This document shows, piece after piece, positions 54,758 through 64,000 of a stretch of 64,000 bases of DNA. How positions within the stretch are numbered: position 1 is the first letter of the stretch; each line of letters opens with the position of its first letter. Source of the stretch: Citrobacter sedlakii NBRC 105722. Lineage in GTDB: Bacteria; Pseudomonadota; Gammaproteobacteria; Enterobacterales; Enterobacteriaceae. The DNA lies in assembly GCF_000759835.1 (NCBI RefSeq), contig NZ_BBNB01000018.1, positions 1 to 64,000 of the forward strand. The letters run 5' to 3'. A model generated the notes under the pieces. It was not told the DNA's origin. It was given only the letters and a program-made list of their open reading frames with translations, and searched no databases. The translations under genes were made by a program, and so were the position numbers.

Positions 54758-55435
54758 TCACCTGTATAACCAGTACGCGGTGCTTTCCACGTTCGCACCG
54801 CTTTGTATATAACGTTTAAGCGCGGCGGTGTTGCCCATTTGGGTCGCCACCCGCAATGTCGTTTTGCCATGCGCCCGCGCCCAGCCGAGCGCCGCCTGCA
54901 CCAGCTCAGCGCCTGCGCCACGCCCGGCCAGTAAGCCGATGCGCGCCTCGCTGTCATTCAGTTCTCGCAGCGAAACATAGCCGCGGATATCGCCGTTCGC
55001 CGCCCGCAGAACCAGACACTGGCGATCAAACGTGCCGCGCACCGCGTTTTCTATCCACTGCGCATAGAAGCGCGCGCTGGCGTCTGGCGCATACCACGGC
55101 GCGCGAAAGCGGCTTTGTGCGAAGGCGACAGCGGCATGGTCGCGCAGCGCAGGAATGTCTGCCAACTGTGCAATTTCCGCGCCATTCTGCGCGCATTCTG
55201 CCGTCACGGGCAGCGCTAAATCGACTTCGCCCTCGACAAGGGAAAAACCCAGTTGTTGCAGCGCATCCAGCTCAACCGTATTCGCCGCCGGAATTTTCGC
55301 CTGCACACGTGACCATCGCTGCAGCGCTGCCACCGTTAAAGGCGACGCCGCAGGGTTAATGCGCACAATGGCGCTGTTCACGCCAAAGAAAGCGTTTTCC
55401 CAGCTTAACGGCTCAATACTGGCGCGGATCCTCAC
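54758..55435 (-). CDS. wecD: dTDP-4-amino-4,6-dideoxygalactose N-acetyltransferase WecD
   Basis: WecD acetylates dTDP-4-amino-4,6-dideoxygalactose to dTDP-Fuc4NAc with acetyl-CoA. The C-terminal GNAT fold is shown by [20 protein letters not shown] (about 167-186), the acetyl-CoA loop. The start is GTG and overlaps the wecC stop (GTGA). It has 225 residues, and from [15 protein letters not shown] on it follows E. coli WecD; the first residues MRI differ. In E. coli rffG and rffH sit between wecC and this gene; here there is no room. Confidence 0.95.
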   Translation of the reverse strand: MRIRASIEPLSWENAFFGVNSAIVRINPAASPLTVAALQRWSRVQAKIPAANTVELDALQQLGFSLVEGEVDLALPVTAECAQNGAEIAQLADIPALRDHAAVAFAQSRFRAPWYAPDASARFYAQWIENAVRGTFDRQCLVLRAANGDIRGYVSLRELNDSEARIGLLAGRGAGAELVQAALGWARAHGKTTLRVATQMGNTAALKRYIQSGANVESTAYWLYR

Positions 55436-56694
55436 CGCCAGACCCCTTTGGTATCAACGATATATTGCTGACGAACCGCATCACCGCGCATCGCTTTGAA
55501 CTCATTATGATCGACCAGCATCACCAGCACGTCGGCGGTTGCCAGCGCATCGTCCAGCGTCGCCAGCGCGCATAGGCCATCCAGCTTTTTCGGTAACTGA
55601 TGGATATTCGGCTCCACCGCCAGCGTTTCACCGCTGTGCCATTGGGCGATATTCTGCGTAATTTCCATTGCCGGACTTTCGCGGAGATCGTCGATATTCG
55701 GTTTGAAAGCCAGCCCAAAGCAGGCGATTTTCACTTCGCTGGCGCGCTTATCGGTCGCAGCCAGGCAATCCGCCACGGCGGCTTTCACCTGGTCAACAAC
55801 CCAGTGCGGCTTACCGTCGTTGACTTCACGCGCGGTACGAATCAGACGCGACTGCTGCGGGTTTTGCGCCACGATAAACCACGGATCGACGGCGATGCAG
55901 TGCCCGCCAACGCCCGGTCCGGGCTGGAGTATATTGACCCGAGGATGGCGATTCGCCAGTTGGATCAGTTCCCAGACGTTAATCCCCTGATCGGCGCAGA
56001 TCAACGACAGTTCATTCGCAAAAGCAATATTGACATCGCGGAAACTGTTTTCCGTGAGCTTACACATTTCCGCTGTGCGGGCGTTCGTCACCACGCACTC
56101 ACCTTCAAGGAAGATCTTGTACAGTTCGCTGGCGCGCGCCGAGCATACCGGCGTCATACCGCCAATCACGCGGTCATTCTTAATCAGTTCGACCATCACC
56201 TGACCCGGCAGTACGCGTTCAGGACAATAGGCCACATTGACGTCAGCCTGCTCTCCGGCCTGCTGCGGGAAAGTGAGATCCGGACGCATCGCCGCCAACC
56301 AGGCAGCCATTTGCTCTGTCGCACCGACTGGCGAGGTAGACTCAAGGATCACCAGCGCCCCTTTTTTCAGTACCGGCGCCACGGATTTCGCCGCGGCTTC
56401 GACATAGGCCATATCGGGTTCGTGATCGCCTTTAAACGGTGTGGGAACGGCGATCAGGTATGCGTCAGCGTCAACCGGCGTAGTGGTGGCGCGCAAAAAT
56501 CCACCCTCAACCGCCGTTTTTACCACCTTACCCAGATCCGGCTCAACGATATGAATTTCACCGCGGTTGATGGTATCTACCGCGTGCGGGTTAACGTCCA
56601 CACCAATGACCTGCTTTTGGCGCGACGCGAAGGCAGCCGCCGTTGGCAAACCGATATATCCCAGACCAATAACAGAAATGGTAGAAAAACTCAT
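55432..56694 (-). CDS. wecC: UDP-N-acetyl-D-mannosamine dehydrogenase WecC
   Basis: WecC oxidises UDP-ManNAc to UDP-ManNAcA with two NAD. The Rossmann loop is [12 protein letters not shown] (about 8-19), and the catalytic Cys is in [14 protein letters not shown] (about 260-273). The 420 residues match E. coli. It overlaps wecB and wecD by four bases each. Confidence 0.97.
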   Translation of the reverse strand: MSFSTISVIGLGYIGLPTAAAFASRQKQVIGVDVNPHAVDTINRGEIHIVEPDLGKVVKTAVEGGFLRATTTPVDADAYLIAVPTPFKGDHEPDMAYVEAAAKSVAPVLKKGALVILESTSPVGATEQMAAWLAAMRPDLTFPQQAGEQADVNVAYCPERVLPGQVMVELIKNDRVIGGMTPVCSARASELYKIFLEGECVVTNARTAEMCKLTENSFRDVNIAFANELSLICADQGINVWELIQLANRHPRVNILQPGPGVGGHCIAVDPWFIVAQNPQQSRLIRTAREVNDGKPHWVVDQVKAAVADCLAATDKRASEVKIACFGLAFKPNIDDLRESPAMEITQNIAQWHSGETLAVEPNIHQLPKKLDGLCALATLDDALATADVLVMLVDHNEFKAMRGDAVRQQYIVDTKGVWR

Positions 56695-57821
56695 AGCGAT
56701 ACCCGACTGTTTTTTAAAGCGTCTAAAATTCGGCCACAGGCCTGCCCGTCACCGTAAGGGTTATGGGCGCGACTCATGGTCTGATATTCATTTTCGTCAT
56801 GCAGCAAGCGCGTGACTTCCGCAACAATGCGCCGGGAGTCAGTGCCCACCAGGCGCACCGTCCCCGCCGTCACGGCTTCTGGGCGTTCGGTCGTTTCACG
56901 CATCACCAGTACCGGTTTGCCCAGCGACGGCGCTTCTTCCTGAATCCCTCCGGAGTCGGTGAGGATCAGCCAGGCGTGATTCATCAGCCAGACAAAAGGT
57001 AAATAGTCCTGCGGTTCAATCAGCATCACGTTTTCAACATGACCGAGAATACGGTTGACCGGCTCACTGACGTTGGGGTTCAGATGGACCGGATAGACAA
57101 TTTGCACGTCCTGGTTGGCGGCGGCAATATCCGCCAGCGCATGGCAAATCTGCTCAAAACCACGGCCAAAACTTTCACGTCGATGCCCCGTCACCAGAAT
57201 CAGCTTTTTATCTTCGCACAGGAAAGGGTAACGTTCGGCCAGCGCTGAGCGCAGCTTATCGCTGGCCAGGACGCGGTCACGCACCCAAATAAGCGCATCG
57301 ATCACCGTATTGCCGGTGACAAAGATGCGGCTGTCAGCGATATTTTCACGCAGCAGGTTTTGCCGTGAGTTTTCAGTCGGGGCGAAATGGTACATCGCCA
57401 GATGGCCGGTCAACGTCCGGTTTGCCTCCTCCGGCCATGGCGAAAAAAGATCGCCAGTGCGAAGTCCGGCTTCCACGTGCCCGACAGGGATGCGTTGATA
57501 AAATGCCGCAAGACTGGTGGCGATAGTGGTGGTGGTATCGCCATGTACCAGTACCACATCAGGCTTGAAATCAGACAGGATAGGCTTCAGCCCTTCCAGA
57601 ATTCGACAGGTTATTTCAGTCAGCCCCTGACCCGGTTGCATAATATTAAGATCGTAGTCAGGAACAATGGAAAAGAGGTTCAAAACCTGATCGAGCATCT
57701 CCCGGTGTTGCGCGGTGACGCAAACTCTCGCTTCGAAATCAGGATCCTTTGCCAGCGCATGAACCAAAGGCGCCATTTTGATGGCTTCCGGTCGCGTGCC
57801 AAATACAGTCAGTACTTTCAC
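56691..57821 (-). CDS. wecB: UDP-GlcNAc 2-epimerase WecB
   Basis: WecB epimerises UDP-GlcNAc to UDP-ManNAc. The start is GTG at 57821 (protein [19 protein letters not shown]), giving 376 residues as in E. coli; the frame is open 14 codons upstream without a better start. Active-site stretches are LVHGDTTTT (Asp about 95), [11 protein letters not shown] (Glu about 117) and TGHRRESFG (His about 213). A perfect hairpin lies between wzzE and this gene. Confidence 0.96.
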   Translation of the reverse strand: MKVLTVFGTRPEAIKMAPLVHALAKDPDFEARVCVTAQHREMLDQVLNLFSIVPDYDLNIMQPGQGLTEITCRILEGLKPILSDFKPDVVLVHGDTTTTIATSLAAFYQRIPVGHVEAGLRTGDLFSPWPEEANRTLTGHLAMYHFAPTENSRQNLLRENIADSRIFVTGNTVIDALIWVRDRVLASDKLRSALAERYPFLCEDKKLILVTGHRRESFGRGFEQICHALADIAAANQDVQIVYPVHLNPNVSEPVNRILGHVENVMLIEPQDYLPFVWLMNHAWLILTDSGGIQEEAPSLGKPVLVMRETTERPEAVTAGTVRLVGTDSRRIVAEVTRLLHDENEYQTMSRAHNPYGDGQACGRILDALKNSRVSL

Positions 57822-57842
57822 ATCGATTCTCTTCGAATAGTC

Positions 57843-57864
57843 AGTGAGGGCCCAGCCCCTCACT
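57843..57864. other. Hairpin between wzzE and wecB
   Basis: AGTGAGGG and CCCTCACT form a perfect 8-base-pair stem with a 6-base loop, midway in the 55-base gap between wzzE and wecB. No T-run follows. It may affect message stability or relative expression in the wec operon. Confidence 0.45.
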
Positions 57865-57876
57865 GCGGCAGTCGTG

Positions 57877-58923
57877 CTAGATCGTGCGGCGGCGGGTTAA
57901 CGCAACACCAGCGCCGATAAGCCCCCCCACGATGCCCCACATCACCATCAGGAAGGCACGGCGCGGGCTATCGCGTTTTACCGGTTCTTCCGGCGTCCGC
58001 AAATAGCGATAGGTCTGAAAACGCGGGTCCAGGGTTGGCCCCACGTTCAATGTATTTAGCATGGCCCGGTTCTGGAAGTAGTCCAGATCGAAGGTGGGAC
58101 CAACGGCCTGTAAATTTTCGAGGCGAGCCTGGAGCATCGGACGTCCCAATAAAAACAGTTCCGACTCCGGCAATTCATCCGGCGGAACATCTGTCTGCGT
58201 GCGAGAAATATTGTGCTGCTCGGCGATTTTCAGCGCCTGTTCGATACTGCTTACGCGGCGGGAGAAAATGGCTTTTGCCACCTCTTCCTGGCGTTTAACC
58301 TGCGCTTTCATTTGCACGGTCCGCGCCGCCCATGCGCCTTTCAGCTCGTCATTCAGATGGCTTGCCGCGCGCTGGCTCGAGAAGGCGACATACTGGCGCA
58401 ACAGATTGTTGGCGTCAGGTGCGGTTTCGGCAATCAGCTTGACGCTGTCGTTAACAGCACGAGTGAAATCACCGGGGATAAACTGAATATTGTTGATCAG
58501 CTCATCCAGCATCGCGGCATCGGCCTTGCTGTTACCCACCATCCGTTGCTTGTAATAGTCGGTTTGCAGCCAAAAATCGCGACGAGTATCCCAGGAGGCC
58601 AGTTGCATCACGAACTCTTTGTAGGCTTCATCCATCACCGAAGGCTGGTCGGCTGGCGTATTGCTGACTTTGACATCCAGATTACGCAGAAACTGCTGCT
58701 GGGAATAGTAGCCTCCCAGCATGTTCACCGTGGGACGATCGGAAATGGCGGTCGCGCTCCACTCCTGGCGGGCAAAGAAGGTATACGCTAACGCGAGCAG
58801 CGCGAACAACAGTGCGACACCGACAATCCATACCTTCCCGGCCCATAAGGTACGAAACAACCCACGAATATCCAGTTCATTTTCAGCGCTCACGGCGTGT
58901 GCCCCCGGTAATGGTTGAGTCAT
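57877..58923 (-). CDS. wzzE: ECA chain-length regulator WzzE
   Basis: WzzE sets the modal ECA chain length and size of cyclic ECA; it is a polysaccharide co-polymerase with two membrane helices (about 32-52 and 320-340) around a periplasmic coiled-coil domain. It has 348 residues. The Pro-rich segment before the second helix ([16 protein letters not shown]) is typical. It follows wecA by 12 bases. Confidence 0.96.
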   Translation of the reverse strand: MTQPLPGAHAVSAENELDIRGLFRTLWAGKVWIVGVALLFALLALAYTFFARQEWSATAISDRPTVNMLGGYYSQQQFLRNLDVKVSNTPADQPSVMDEAYKEFVMQLASWDTRRDFWLQTDYYKQRMVGNSKADAAMLDELINNIQFIPGDFTRAVNDSVKLIAETAPDANNLLRQYVAFSSQRAASHLNDELKGAWAARTVQMKAQVKRQEEVAKAIFSRRVSSIEQALKIAEQHNISRTQTDVPPDELPESELFLLGRPMLQARLENLQAVGPTFDLDYFQNRAMLNTLNVGPTLDPRFQTYRYLRTPEEPVKRDSPRRAFLMVMWGIVGGLIGAGVALTRRRTI

Positions 58924-58935
58924 CGCACCCTCGAT

Positions 58936-60039
58936 TTACTTGATTAAATTTGGCTTATTATCTCGGTTTCTGCGCAGTCTGCGCTTTAAGCGTTTGATGA
59001 ATCTCGCCACTTTCCAGGCACGCTTAATGCAGTAACCGTAGAGGAAGAATGCTAGCAAAAAGAGCACCAACATAACCCACTCAGGCACAATTTGAGAGTA
59101 TTCCGCAAGCACGCCAATGGAGGCGAGGATGGCAGCGGCCAGGGTAATGAGGACAAACGCCTGACGGGAAGTAAACCCTGCGCGCATGATCAAATGATGA
59201 ATGTGCTGACGGTCAGGCGAGAACGGGCTCATTCCTTTGCGCAGGCGGCGGTACATAATGGCCACCATGTCCATCAGCGGAATGGCGATAATCCACAGCG
59301 CGGTAACCGGGCTAATAGGATGGGTTTGTCCTTGCGTGGTTTCTAACAGGATCCAGATGACGGTAAAGCCTATCAGCGTACTGCCAGCGTCCCCCATAAA
59401 AACCTTGTAGCGTCGACCCAGCGCGCCCAGGTTCAACAGGATATACGGCAGGATGGCGGCTATCATCGCAAAGCACCAGATGGCAAGGCTTGTCTGTCCG
59501 TCAAACCAGAGGATAAGCCCCATCGCCCCAAAGGAGACGCTGGAAAGCCCACCTAACAGACCGTCGATGCCATCAACCATATTAAAGGCGTTGATGGCCG
59601 CCCAGACGGCGAAAAGGGTGAGGAAATAACCGAAAGGACCGAGCACCATTTCCCACGGCCCAAAAATGTAGCCGAGACTGCTGAGGTAGAGTTTACCGAC
59701 CACCATCATAACGACGCCGATAGCGGCCTGTACGGTAGCGCGTATTTTTACGCTGATATCAAAGCGATCGTCGAGCGCGCCGATAAAAACCAGCACGCCC
59801 GCACAGGCAAGATAAAGAGCAGCATGGGGAATATAATAATCAGCAATGCCGAACGTGAAACAGATCCCCGCATATACTGAAATGCCCCCAACCAACGGTA
59901 TCAATCCCTGGTGGCGTTTGCGGAAGTTGGGCTTATCCACTAAACCGATCTTTTTTGCTACCTTGCGCGCAAAAAACAGAAACAGTGTCGTGAATAAAAA
60001 AATACTGATGAGATCAGTACTGACTGTCAGTAAATTCAC
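58936..60039 (-). CDS. wecA: UDP-GlcNAc:undecaprenyl-phosphate GlcNAc-1-P transferase WecA
   Basis: WecA starts ECA and many O antigens by making GlcNAc-PP-undecaprenol. It is an 11-helix membrane enzyme of 367 residues. Family motifs are GALDDRFDIS (about 86-95), NAFNMVDGIDGLLGG (about 154-168) and the HIHH cluster near residues 279-282. It is the first gene of the wec operon and follows the rho terminator. Confidence 0.97.
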   Translation of the reverse strand: MNLLTVSTDLISIFLFTTLFLFFARKVAKKIGLVDKPNFRKRHQGLIPLVGGISVYAGICFTFGIADYYIPHAALYLACAGVLVFIGALDDRFDISVKIRATVQAAIGVVMMVVGKLYLSSLGYIFGPWEMVLGPFGYFLTLFAVWAAINAFNMVDGIDGLLGGLSSVSFGAMGLILWFDGQTSLAIWCFAMIAAILPYILLNLGALGRRYKVFMGDAGSTLIGFTVIWILLETTQGQTHPISPVTALWIIAIPLMDMVAIMYRRLRKGMSPFSPDRQHIHHLIMRAGFTSRQAFVLITLAAAILASIGVLAEYSQIVPEWVMLVLFLLAFFLYGYCIKRAWKVARFIKRLKRRLRRNRDNKPNLIK

Positions 60040-60236
60040 AATGCGTGCTCTCAGAGAAAATTATTAGCAGAAGTATAACCACGAAGACCTGTATTCAGAA
60101 GGGAAACTCCATTCCGAAGCGTCTGTTTTGTATTATTTTTAACCACATTTCGTATTTACCAGGCAAAACGCGGTGCAGCGGAGTGTGTTTACGCAACATC
60201 TTATTAAGACGTTGTTAAGATTACAGGCATAAAAGC

Positions 60237-60265
60237 AAAACGCCACGTAAAAACGTGGCGTTTTT
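60237..60265 (-). terminator. Rho-independent terminator of rho
   Basis: On the minus strand CGCCACG pairs with CGTGGCG across six bases with AAAA and TTTT at the two sides. It begins 15 bases after the rho stop codon. Confidence 0.85.
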
Positions 60266-60279
60266 GGCTGGTCGTACTC

Positions 60280-61539
60280 TTACGAACGCTTCATCATGTC
60301 GAAGAAATCATCGTTGGTCTTGGTCATCGCCAGCTTATTGATGAGGAACTCCATTGCGTCGATTTCGCCCATTGGGTGAATGATCTTACGCAGGATCCAC
60401 ATCTTCTGCAGCTCTTCCTGGGTGGTCAGCAACTCTTCTTTACGGGTACCGGAACGGTTGTAGTCGATAGCCGGGAAGACGCGTTTTTCCGCGATCTTAC
60501 GGGAGAGGTGCAGTTCCATGTTACCGGTGCCTTTAAACTCCTCGTAGATAACTTCATCCATTTTGGAGCCGGTATCGATAAGCGCGGTCGCAATGATGGT
60601 CAGGCTGCCGCCCTCTTCCACGTTACGCGCCGCCCCGAAGAAACGCTTCGGACGATGCAGGGCGTTGGCATCCACACCACCGGTCAACACTTTACCGGAA
60701 GCCGGTACCACGGTGTTGTAGGCTCGCGCCAGACGGGTGATGGAGTCGAGCAGAATGATAACGTCTTTCTTATGTTCAACCAGGCGCTTCGCTTTTTCGA
60801 TCACCATTTCGGCGACCTGAACGTGACGGGATGCCGGTTCGTCAAAAGTCGACGCAACCACTTCGCCTTTCACCAGACGCTGCATCTCGGTCACTTCTTC
60901 CGGACGTTCGTCGATCAGCAATACCATCAGCACGCAGTCTGGGTGGTTGTAGGCAATGCTCTGCGCAATATTTTGCAGCAGCATGGTTTTACCCGCTTTC
61001 GGCGGCGCCACAATCAAGCCACGCTGACCGCGACCGATTGGCGAAGCCAGATCCAACACGCGCGCCGTTAAGTCTTCAGTCGAACCGTTACCCCGTTCCA
61101 TGCGCAGACGAGAGTTGGCATGCAGCGGCGTTAAGTTTTCGAAAAGGATTTTATTGCGGGCGTTTTCCGGTTTGTCATAGTTAACTTCGTTAACTTTCAA
61201 CAGCGCAAAGTAGCGTTCGCCTTCTTTCGGCGGGCGAATCTTACCAGAGATGGTATCACCAGTGCGGAGGTTGAAACGGCGGATTTGGCTGGGAGAAACG
61301 TAGATGTCATCAGGACCGGCGAGGTAGGAGCTGTCTGCAGAGCGGAGGAAACCAAATCCATCCTGCAATATCTCCAGCACACCGTCACCAAAGATATCTT
61401 CGCCACTCTTTGCGTGCTGCTTCAGGATGGCAAAAATAATGTCCTGCTTACGCATACGAGCCAGGTTTTCCAGCCCCATATTTTCGCCGAGAGTGATCAG
61501 CTCAGAAACCGGCGTATTCTTTAATTCGGTAAGATTCAT
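60280..61539 (-). CDS. rho: Transcription termination factor Rho
   Basis: Rho is a hexameric RNA-dependent ATPase that ends transcription at C-rich rut sites. The start [15 protein letters not shown] gives 419 residues, essentially identical to E. coli. The primary RNA-binding domain contains [15 protein letters not shown]; Walker A is [10 protein letters not shown] (about 179-188), Walker B is [16 protein letters not shown], and the R-loop follows. A long leader upstream contains the rhoL region and is the site of autogenous control. Confidence 0.98.
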   Translation of the reverse strand: MNLTELKNTPVSELITLGENMGLENLARMRKQDIIFAILKQHAKSGEDIFGDGVLEILQDGFGFLRSADSSYLAGPDDIYVSPSQIRRFNLRTGDTISGKIRPPKEGERYFALLKVNEVNYDKPENARNKILFENLTPLHANSRLRMERGNGSTEDLTARVLDLASPIGRGQRGLIVAPPKAGKTMLLQNIAQSIAYNHPDCVLMVLLIDERPEEVTEMQRLVKGEVVASTFDEPASRHVQVAEMVIEKAKRLVEHKKDVIILLDSITRLARAYNTVVPASGKVLTGGVDANALHRPKRFFGAARNVEEGGSLTIIATALIDTGSKMDEVIYEEFKGTGNMELHLSRKIAEKRVFPAIDYNRSGTRKEELLTTQEELQKMWILRKIIHPMGEIDAMEFLINKLAMTKTNDDFFDMMKRS

Positions 61540-61770
61540 AATGGTGTGAGTTCTTAAACTTGGGGTAAATCTCGAACTTAATGTTGTGAATGGTATGGCA
61601 GGGTCATCCATGCCTGTTTACGGCCATCAACTCATGTCTGTTCGCTGTCTGGTCACAGGAAAGTACGCAGAACTGAAACGACAAGACGGAATGAATGATA
61701 AGCCAGGAATCTGTCCACATCTCGGGTGAAACTGAGACGTTGTGGAAATAGCAAGATTCAAACTTAATAA
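61540..61770 (-). promoter_or_regulatory. rho leader with altered rhoL region
   Basis: The leader includes a stretch whose translation CRFSSAYFPVTRQRTDMS resembles the C-terminal half of the E. coli leader peptide RhoL. In that frame (stop at 61627-61629) there is no ATG; the first TTG lies at the predicted transcript start. The same bases can be read in another frame from an ATG at 61720 as a 38-codon ORF. In E. coli this leader holds the sites for Rho autoregulation. Confidence 0.6.
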
Positions 61771-61792
61771 GGTATGTTTAATACGAAGTCAA
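61764..61792 (-). promoter_or_regulatory. rho: Promoter of rho
   Basis: TTGACT and TATTAA on the minus strand are 17 bases apart. The transcript would begin near 61757 and have a leader of more than 200 bases before rho. Confidence 0.65.
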
Positions 61793-61874
61793 CACTAACT
61801 TAGCACGACTCACGCCGGGCGTCCAGTCATCCGAATCATTTAGGATTAAGGGCGCCCGAGCATGAGGTATCCTC

Positions 61875-62204
61875 TTACGCGATATTCGCGTCGAGGAATT
61901 CTTTCAGCTGACCTTTGGACAGTGCGCCCACTTTGGTCGCTGCAACTTCACCGTTTTTGAACAGCAGCAGAGTCGGGATGCCACGGATACCATACTTCGG
62001 CGCGGTGCCTGGGTTCTGGTCAATGTTCAGTTTAGCAACCGTCAGTTTGCCCTGATATTCGTCAGCGATCTCATCCAGAATCGGGGCGATCATTTTGCAC
62101 GGTCCGCACCACTCTGCCCAGAAATCGACGAGGATGGCCCCGTCCGCTTTGAGTACATCCGTGTCAAAACTGTCGTCAGTCAGGTGAATAATTTTATCGC
62201 TCAT
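61875..62204 (-). CDS. trxA: Thioredoxin 1 TrxA
   Basis: TrxA is the main cytoplasmic disulfide reductant. The start [13 protein letters not shown] gives 109 residues; upstream in-frame codons are not part of the known protein. The active site is WCGPC (residues 32-36), with the cis-Pro in RGIPTLL (about 76). It precedes rho on the same strand and is divergent from rhlB. Confidence 0.98.
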   Translation of the reverse strand: MSDKIIHLTDDSFDTDVLKADGAILVDFWAEWCGPCKMIAPILDEIADEYQGKLTVAKLNIDQNPGTAPKYGIRGIPTLLLFKNGEVAATKVGALSKGQLKEFLDANIA

Positions 62205-62347
62205 ATTAACTCCACAGGAATAAGCCTGGTACGTTGGTTTTGCCTTCATCAACGACGTGTTGATGTCGCATTAACCAACTAAAGGTTGACTTTATTTCAC
62301 CGGATACGCTTTCGTAAAGCAATAGTAAGCTGATATTCTACCACACT

Positions 62348-63613
62348 ATGAGCAAAACACATTTAACAGAACAGAAGTTTTCCGACTTCGCCCTGCACCA
62401 AAAGGTGATCGAAGCCCTTGAAAATAAAGGGTTTCATAACTGCACGCCCATTCAGGCCCTCGCGCTGCCGCTTACGCTGGCCGGTCGCGATGTTGCAGGG
62501 CAGGCGCAAACCGGTACTGGCAAAACGATGGCGTTCCTGACGTCAACGTTTCATTATCTTCTCTCTCATCCCGCGATTGACGATCGCAAGGTGAACCAGC
62601 CGCGCGCCTTAATCATGGCGCCGACGCGTGAGTTAGCCGTGCAGATCCACGCCGATGCCGAGCCGTTGGCGCAGACCACAGGTCTGAAGCTGGGTCTCGC
62701 CTACGGCGGCGACGGCTATGACAAGCAGCTGAAAGTGCTGGAAAGCGGCGTCGATATTCTTATCGGCACCACAGGCCGTCTGATCGACTACGCAAAACAG
62801 AATCACATTAACCTGGGCGCGATTCAGGTCGTTGTCCTCGACGAAGCCGATCGCATGTACGATCTGGGCTTTATTAAAGATATCCGCTGGCTGTTCCGCC
62901 GCATGCCGCCAGCCACACAGCGTCTGAACATGCTGTTCTCCGCAACCCTCTCTTACCGCGTGCGTGAACTGGCGTTCGAACAAATGAACAACGCCGAATA
63001 CGTGGAAGTCGAGCCGGAACAAAAAACCGGCCACCGTATTAAAGAAGAGCTTTTCTATCCGTCTAACGAAGAGAAGATGCGCCTTCTGCAAACATTAATT
63101 GAAGAAGAATGGCCGGATCGCGCCATTGTTTTCGCTAACACGAAACACCGCTGTGAAGACATCTGGGGCCATCTGGCCGCCGATGGTCATCGCGTGGGCC
63201 TGCTGACGGGCGACGTGGCGCAGAAAAAACGCCTGCGCATTCTCGACGAGTTCACCCGCGGCGATCTGGATATTCTTGTTGCTACCGATGTTGCCGCACG
63301 CGGGCTGCATATTCCCGCAGTAACCCACGTATTTAACTACGATTTGCCGGACGATTGCGAAGATTACGTCCACCGCATTGGCCGAACCGGACGCGCAGGC
63401 GCAAGTGGCCACTCCATCAGCCTGGCGTGTGAAGAGTACGCGCTGAACCTGCCAGCGATCGAAACCTACATCGGTCACTCCATTCCGGTCAGCAAATACA
63501 ATCCGGATGCGCTGATGAACAATCTGCCGAAGCCGCTGCGTCTGACGCGCTCGCGCCCAGGCAATGGCCCGCGTCGGGCTGGCGCCCCGCGTAACCGTCG
63601 TCGTTCGGGTTAA
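62348..63613 (+). CDS. rhlB: DEAD-box RNA helicase RhlB
   Basis: RhlB unwinds RNA in the degradosome with RNase E and PNPase. The motifs are AQTGTGKT (about 50-57), PTRELA, DEAD (about 165-168), SAT and [10 protein letters not shown] (about 339-348). It has 421 residues as in E. coli, with a basic Arg/Pro-rich C-terminal tail. gppA begins 5 bases downstream. Confidence 0.98.
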   Translation: MSKTHLTEQKFSDFALHQKVIEALENKGFHNCTPIQALALPLTLAGRDVAGQAQTGTGKTMAFLTSTFHYLLSHPAIDDRKVNQPRALIMAPTRELAVQIHADAEPLAQTTGLKLGLAYGGDGYDKQLKVLESGVDILIGTTGRLIDYAKQNHINLGAIQVVVLDEADRMYDLGFIKDIRWLFRRMPPATQRLNMLFSATLSYRVRELAFEQMNNAEYVEVEPEQKTGHRIKEELFYPSNEEKMRLLQTLIEEEWPDRAIVFANTKHRCEDIWGHLAADGHRVGLLTGDVAQKKRLRILDEFTRGDLDILVATDVAARGLHIPAVTHVFNYDLPDDCEDYVHRIGRTGRAGASGHSISLACEEYALNLPAIETYIGHSIPVSKYNPDALMNNLPKPLRLTRSRPGNGPRRAGAPRNRRRSG

Positions 63614-63618
63614 AAAAC

Positions 63619-64000
63619 ATGCTAAGCACCTCCTCGCTGTACGCCGCAATTGATTTAGGCTCGAATAGTTTTCATATGCTGGTGGTGCGCGAGGTGGCGG
63701 GAAGCATCCAGACGCTCACGCGAATTAAACGCAAGGTGCGTCTGGCCGCTGGCCTGAACAGCGAGAACGCCCTTTCTGCTGAAGCTATGGAGCGCGGCTG
63801 GCAATGCCTGCGCCTGTTTGCCGAGCGCCTTCAGGATATTCCCCAGCCGCAAATCCGCGTGGTTGCGACCGCAACGCTACGCATAGCGGTGAATGCCGAT
63901 GAATTTATCGCTAAAGCGCAAGAGATTCTCGGTTGCCCGGTACAGGTCATCAGCGGCGAAGAAGAAGCGCGCCTGATTTATCAGGGCGTGGCGCATACCA
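63619..64000 (+). CDS. gppA: Guanosine pentaphosphatase GppA, partial
   Basis: GppA converts pppGpp to ppGpp and hydrolyses exopolyphosphate. Only the first 127 codons are in the window; the gene runs off the right edge. The N-terminal actin-like ATPase fold starts [20 protein letters not shown] (about 6-25), and [13 protein letters not shown] (about 114-126) is the family catalytic Glu region. It follows rhlB closely and is probably co-transcribed. Confidence 0.95.
   Translation, partial: MLSTSSLYAAIDLGSNSFHMLVVREVAGSIQTLTRIKRKVRLAAGLNSENALSAEAMERGWQCLRLFAERLQDIPQPQIRVVATATLRIAVNADEFIAKAQEILGCPVQVISGEEEARLIYQGVAHT

Noticed and set aside
54754-54957. N-terminal extension of the wecE frame
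   Set aside because: The extra 68 codons overlap wecD in another frame; WecE from MIPFNAPP has the full family length.
55600-56757. 385-codon open frame antisense to wecC
   Set aside because: wecC is a clear homologue on the other strand; the frame shows the composition of a complement shadow (rich in Arg, His, Gln) and has no domain.
61800-61874. Inverted repeat GGGCGTCC ... GGGCGCCC after trxA
   Set aside because: The stem has a mismatch, a long loop and no T-run, so I do not call it a terminator.

Overview
The window is a conserved stretch of chromosome from a member of the Enterobacteriaceae close to Escherichia, Salmonella and Citrobacter. Gene order follows the E. coli hemG-to-gppA region almost gene for gene, and most proteins have the same lengths as their E. 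coli counterparts. Some details are not those of E. coli K-12: TatA has 84 residues and TatB 188, aslB/aslA are absent beside hemY, yigF/yigG are absent between rarD and corA, and rffG/rffH are absent from the enterobacterial common antigen (ECA) operon. Citrobacter or a Salmonella-like species fits best; this is inferred from remembered sequences, not from a search. I see no prophage, intact insertion sequence, CRISPR array or accessory island.

Layout, left to right. Positions 1-7609 hold pepQ-yigZ-trkH-hemG on the minus strand and the divergent FadR-controlled fadBA beta-oxidation operon. Positions 7699-17831 hold fre-ubiD, rfaH, the Tat export operon (tatABC with tatD) and the ubiquinone genes ubiE-ubiJ-ubiB, then rmuC. 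Positions 17852-24000 hold udp with paired CRP sites, dlhH, the divergent metE/metR pair with MetJ boxes and an ERIC repeat in the metE leader, and the biotin transporter gene yigM. Positions 24065-32861 hold yigL-pldB, rhtB, rhtC, recQ, pldA, yigI, rarD and corA, with the corL leader peptide upstream of corA. Positions 33339-38969 hold the lptM-dapF-yigA-xerC-yigB-uvrD group, with a LexA box before uvrD. Positions 39109-46508 hold cyaY, cyaA and hemCDXY.

A non-coding interval follows. It carries the small RNA GlmZ with an overlapping sigma54/sigma70 promoter and upstream GlrR-type sites, then four tRNA genes (argX-hisR-leuT-proM). Positions 47615-60039 hold the amino acid permease yifK (thrP) and the ECA operon wecA-wzzE-wecB-wecC-wecD-wecE-wzxE-wecF-wzyE-wecG, all on the minus strand. 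The right end holds rho with its leader, trxA, rhlB and the start of gppA, which runs off the edge.

The ECA genes encode lipid I-III assembly, flipping and polymerisation, but the two enzymes that make dTDP-4-keto-6-deoxyglucose (RffH, RffG) are not here: wecC and wecD overlap directly. The strain would have to borrow RmlA/RmlB from elsewhere. This, the ERIC in the metE leader, the GlmZ control region and the altered rho leader ORF are the points most worth a second look. I did not find a convincing undescribed multi-gene system.
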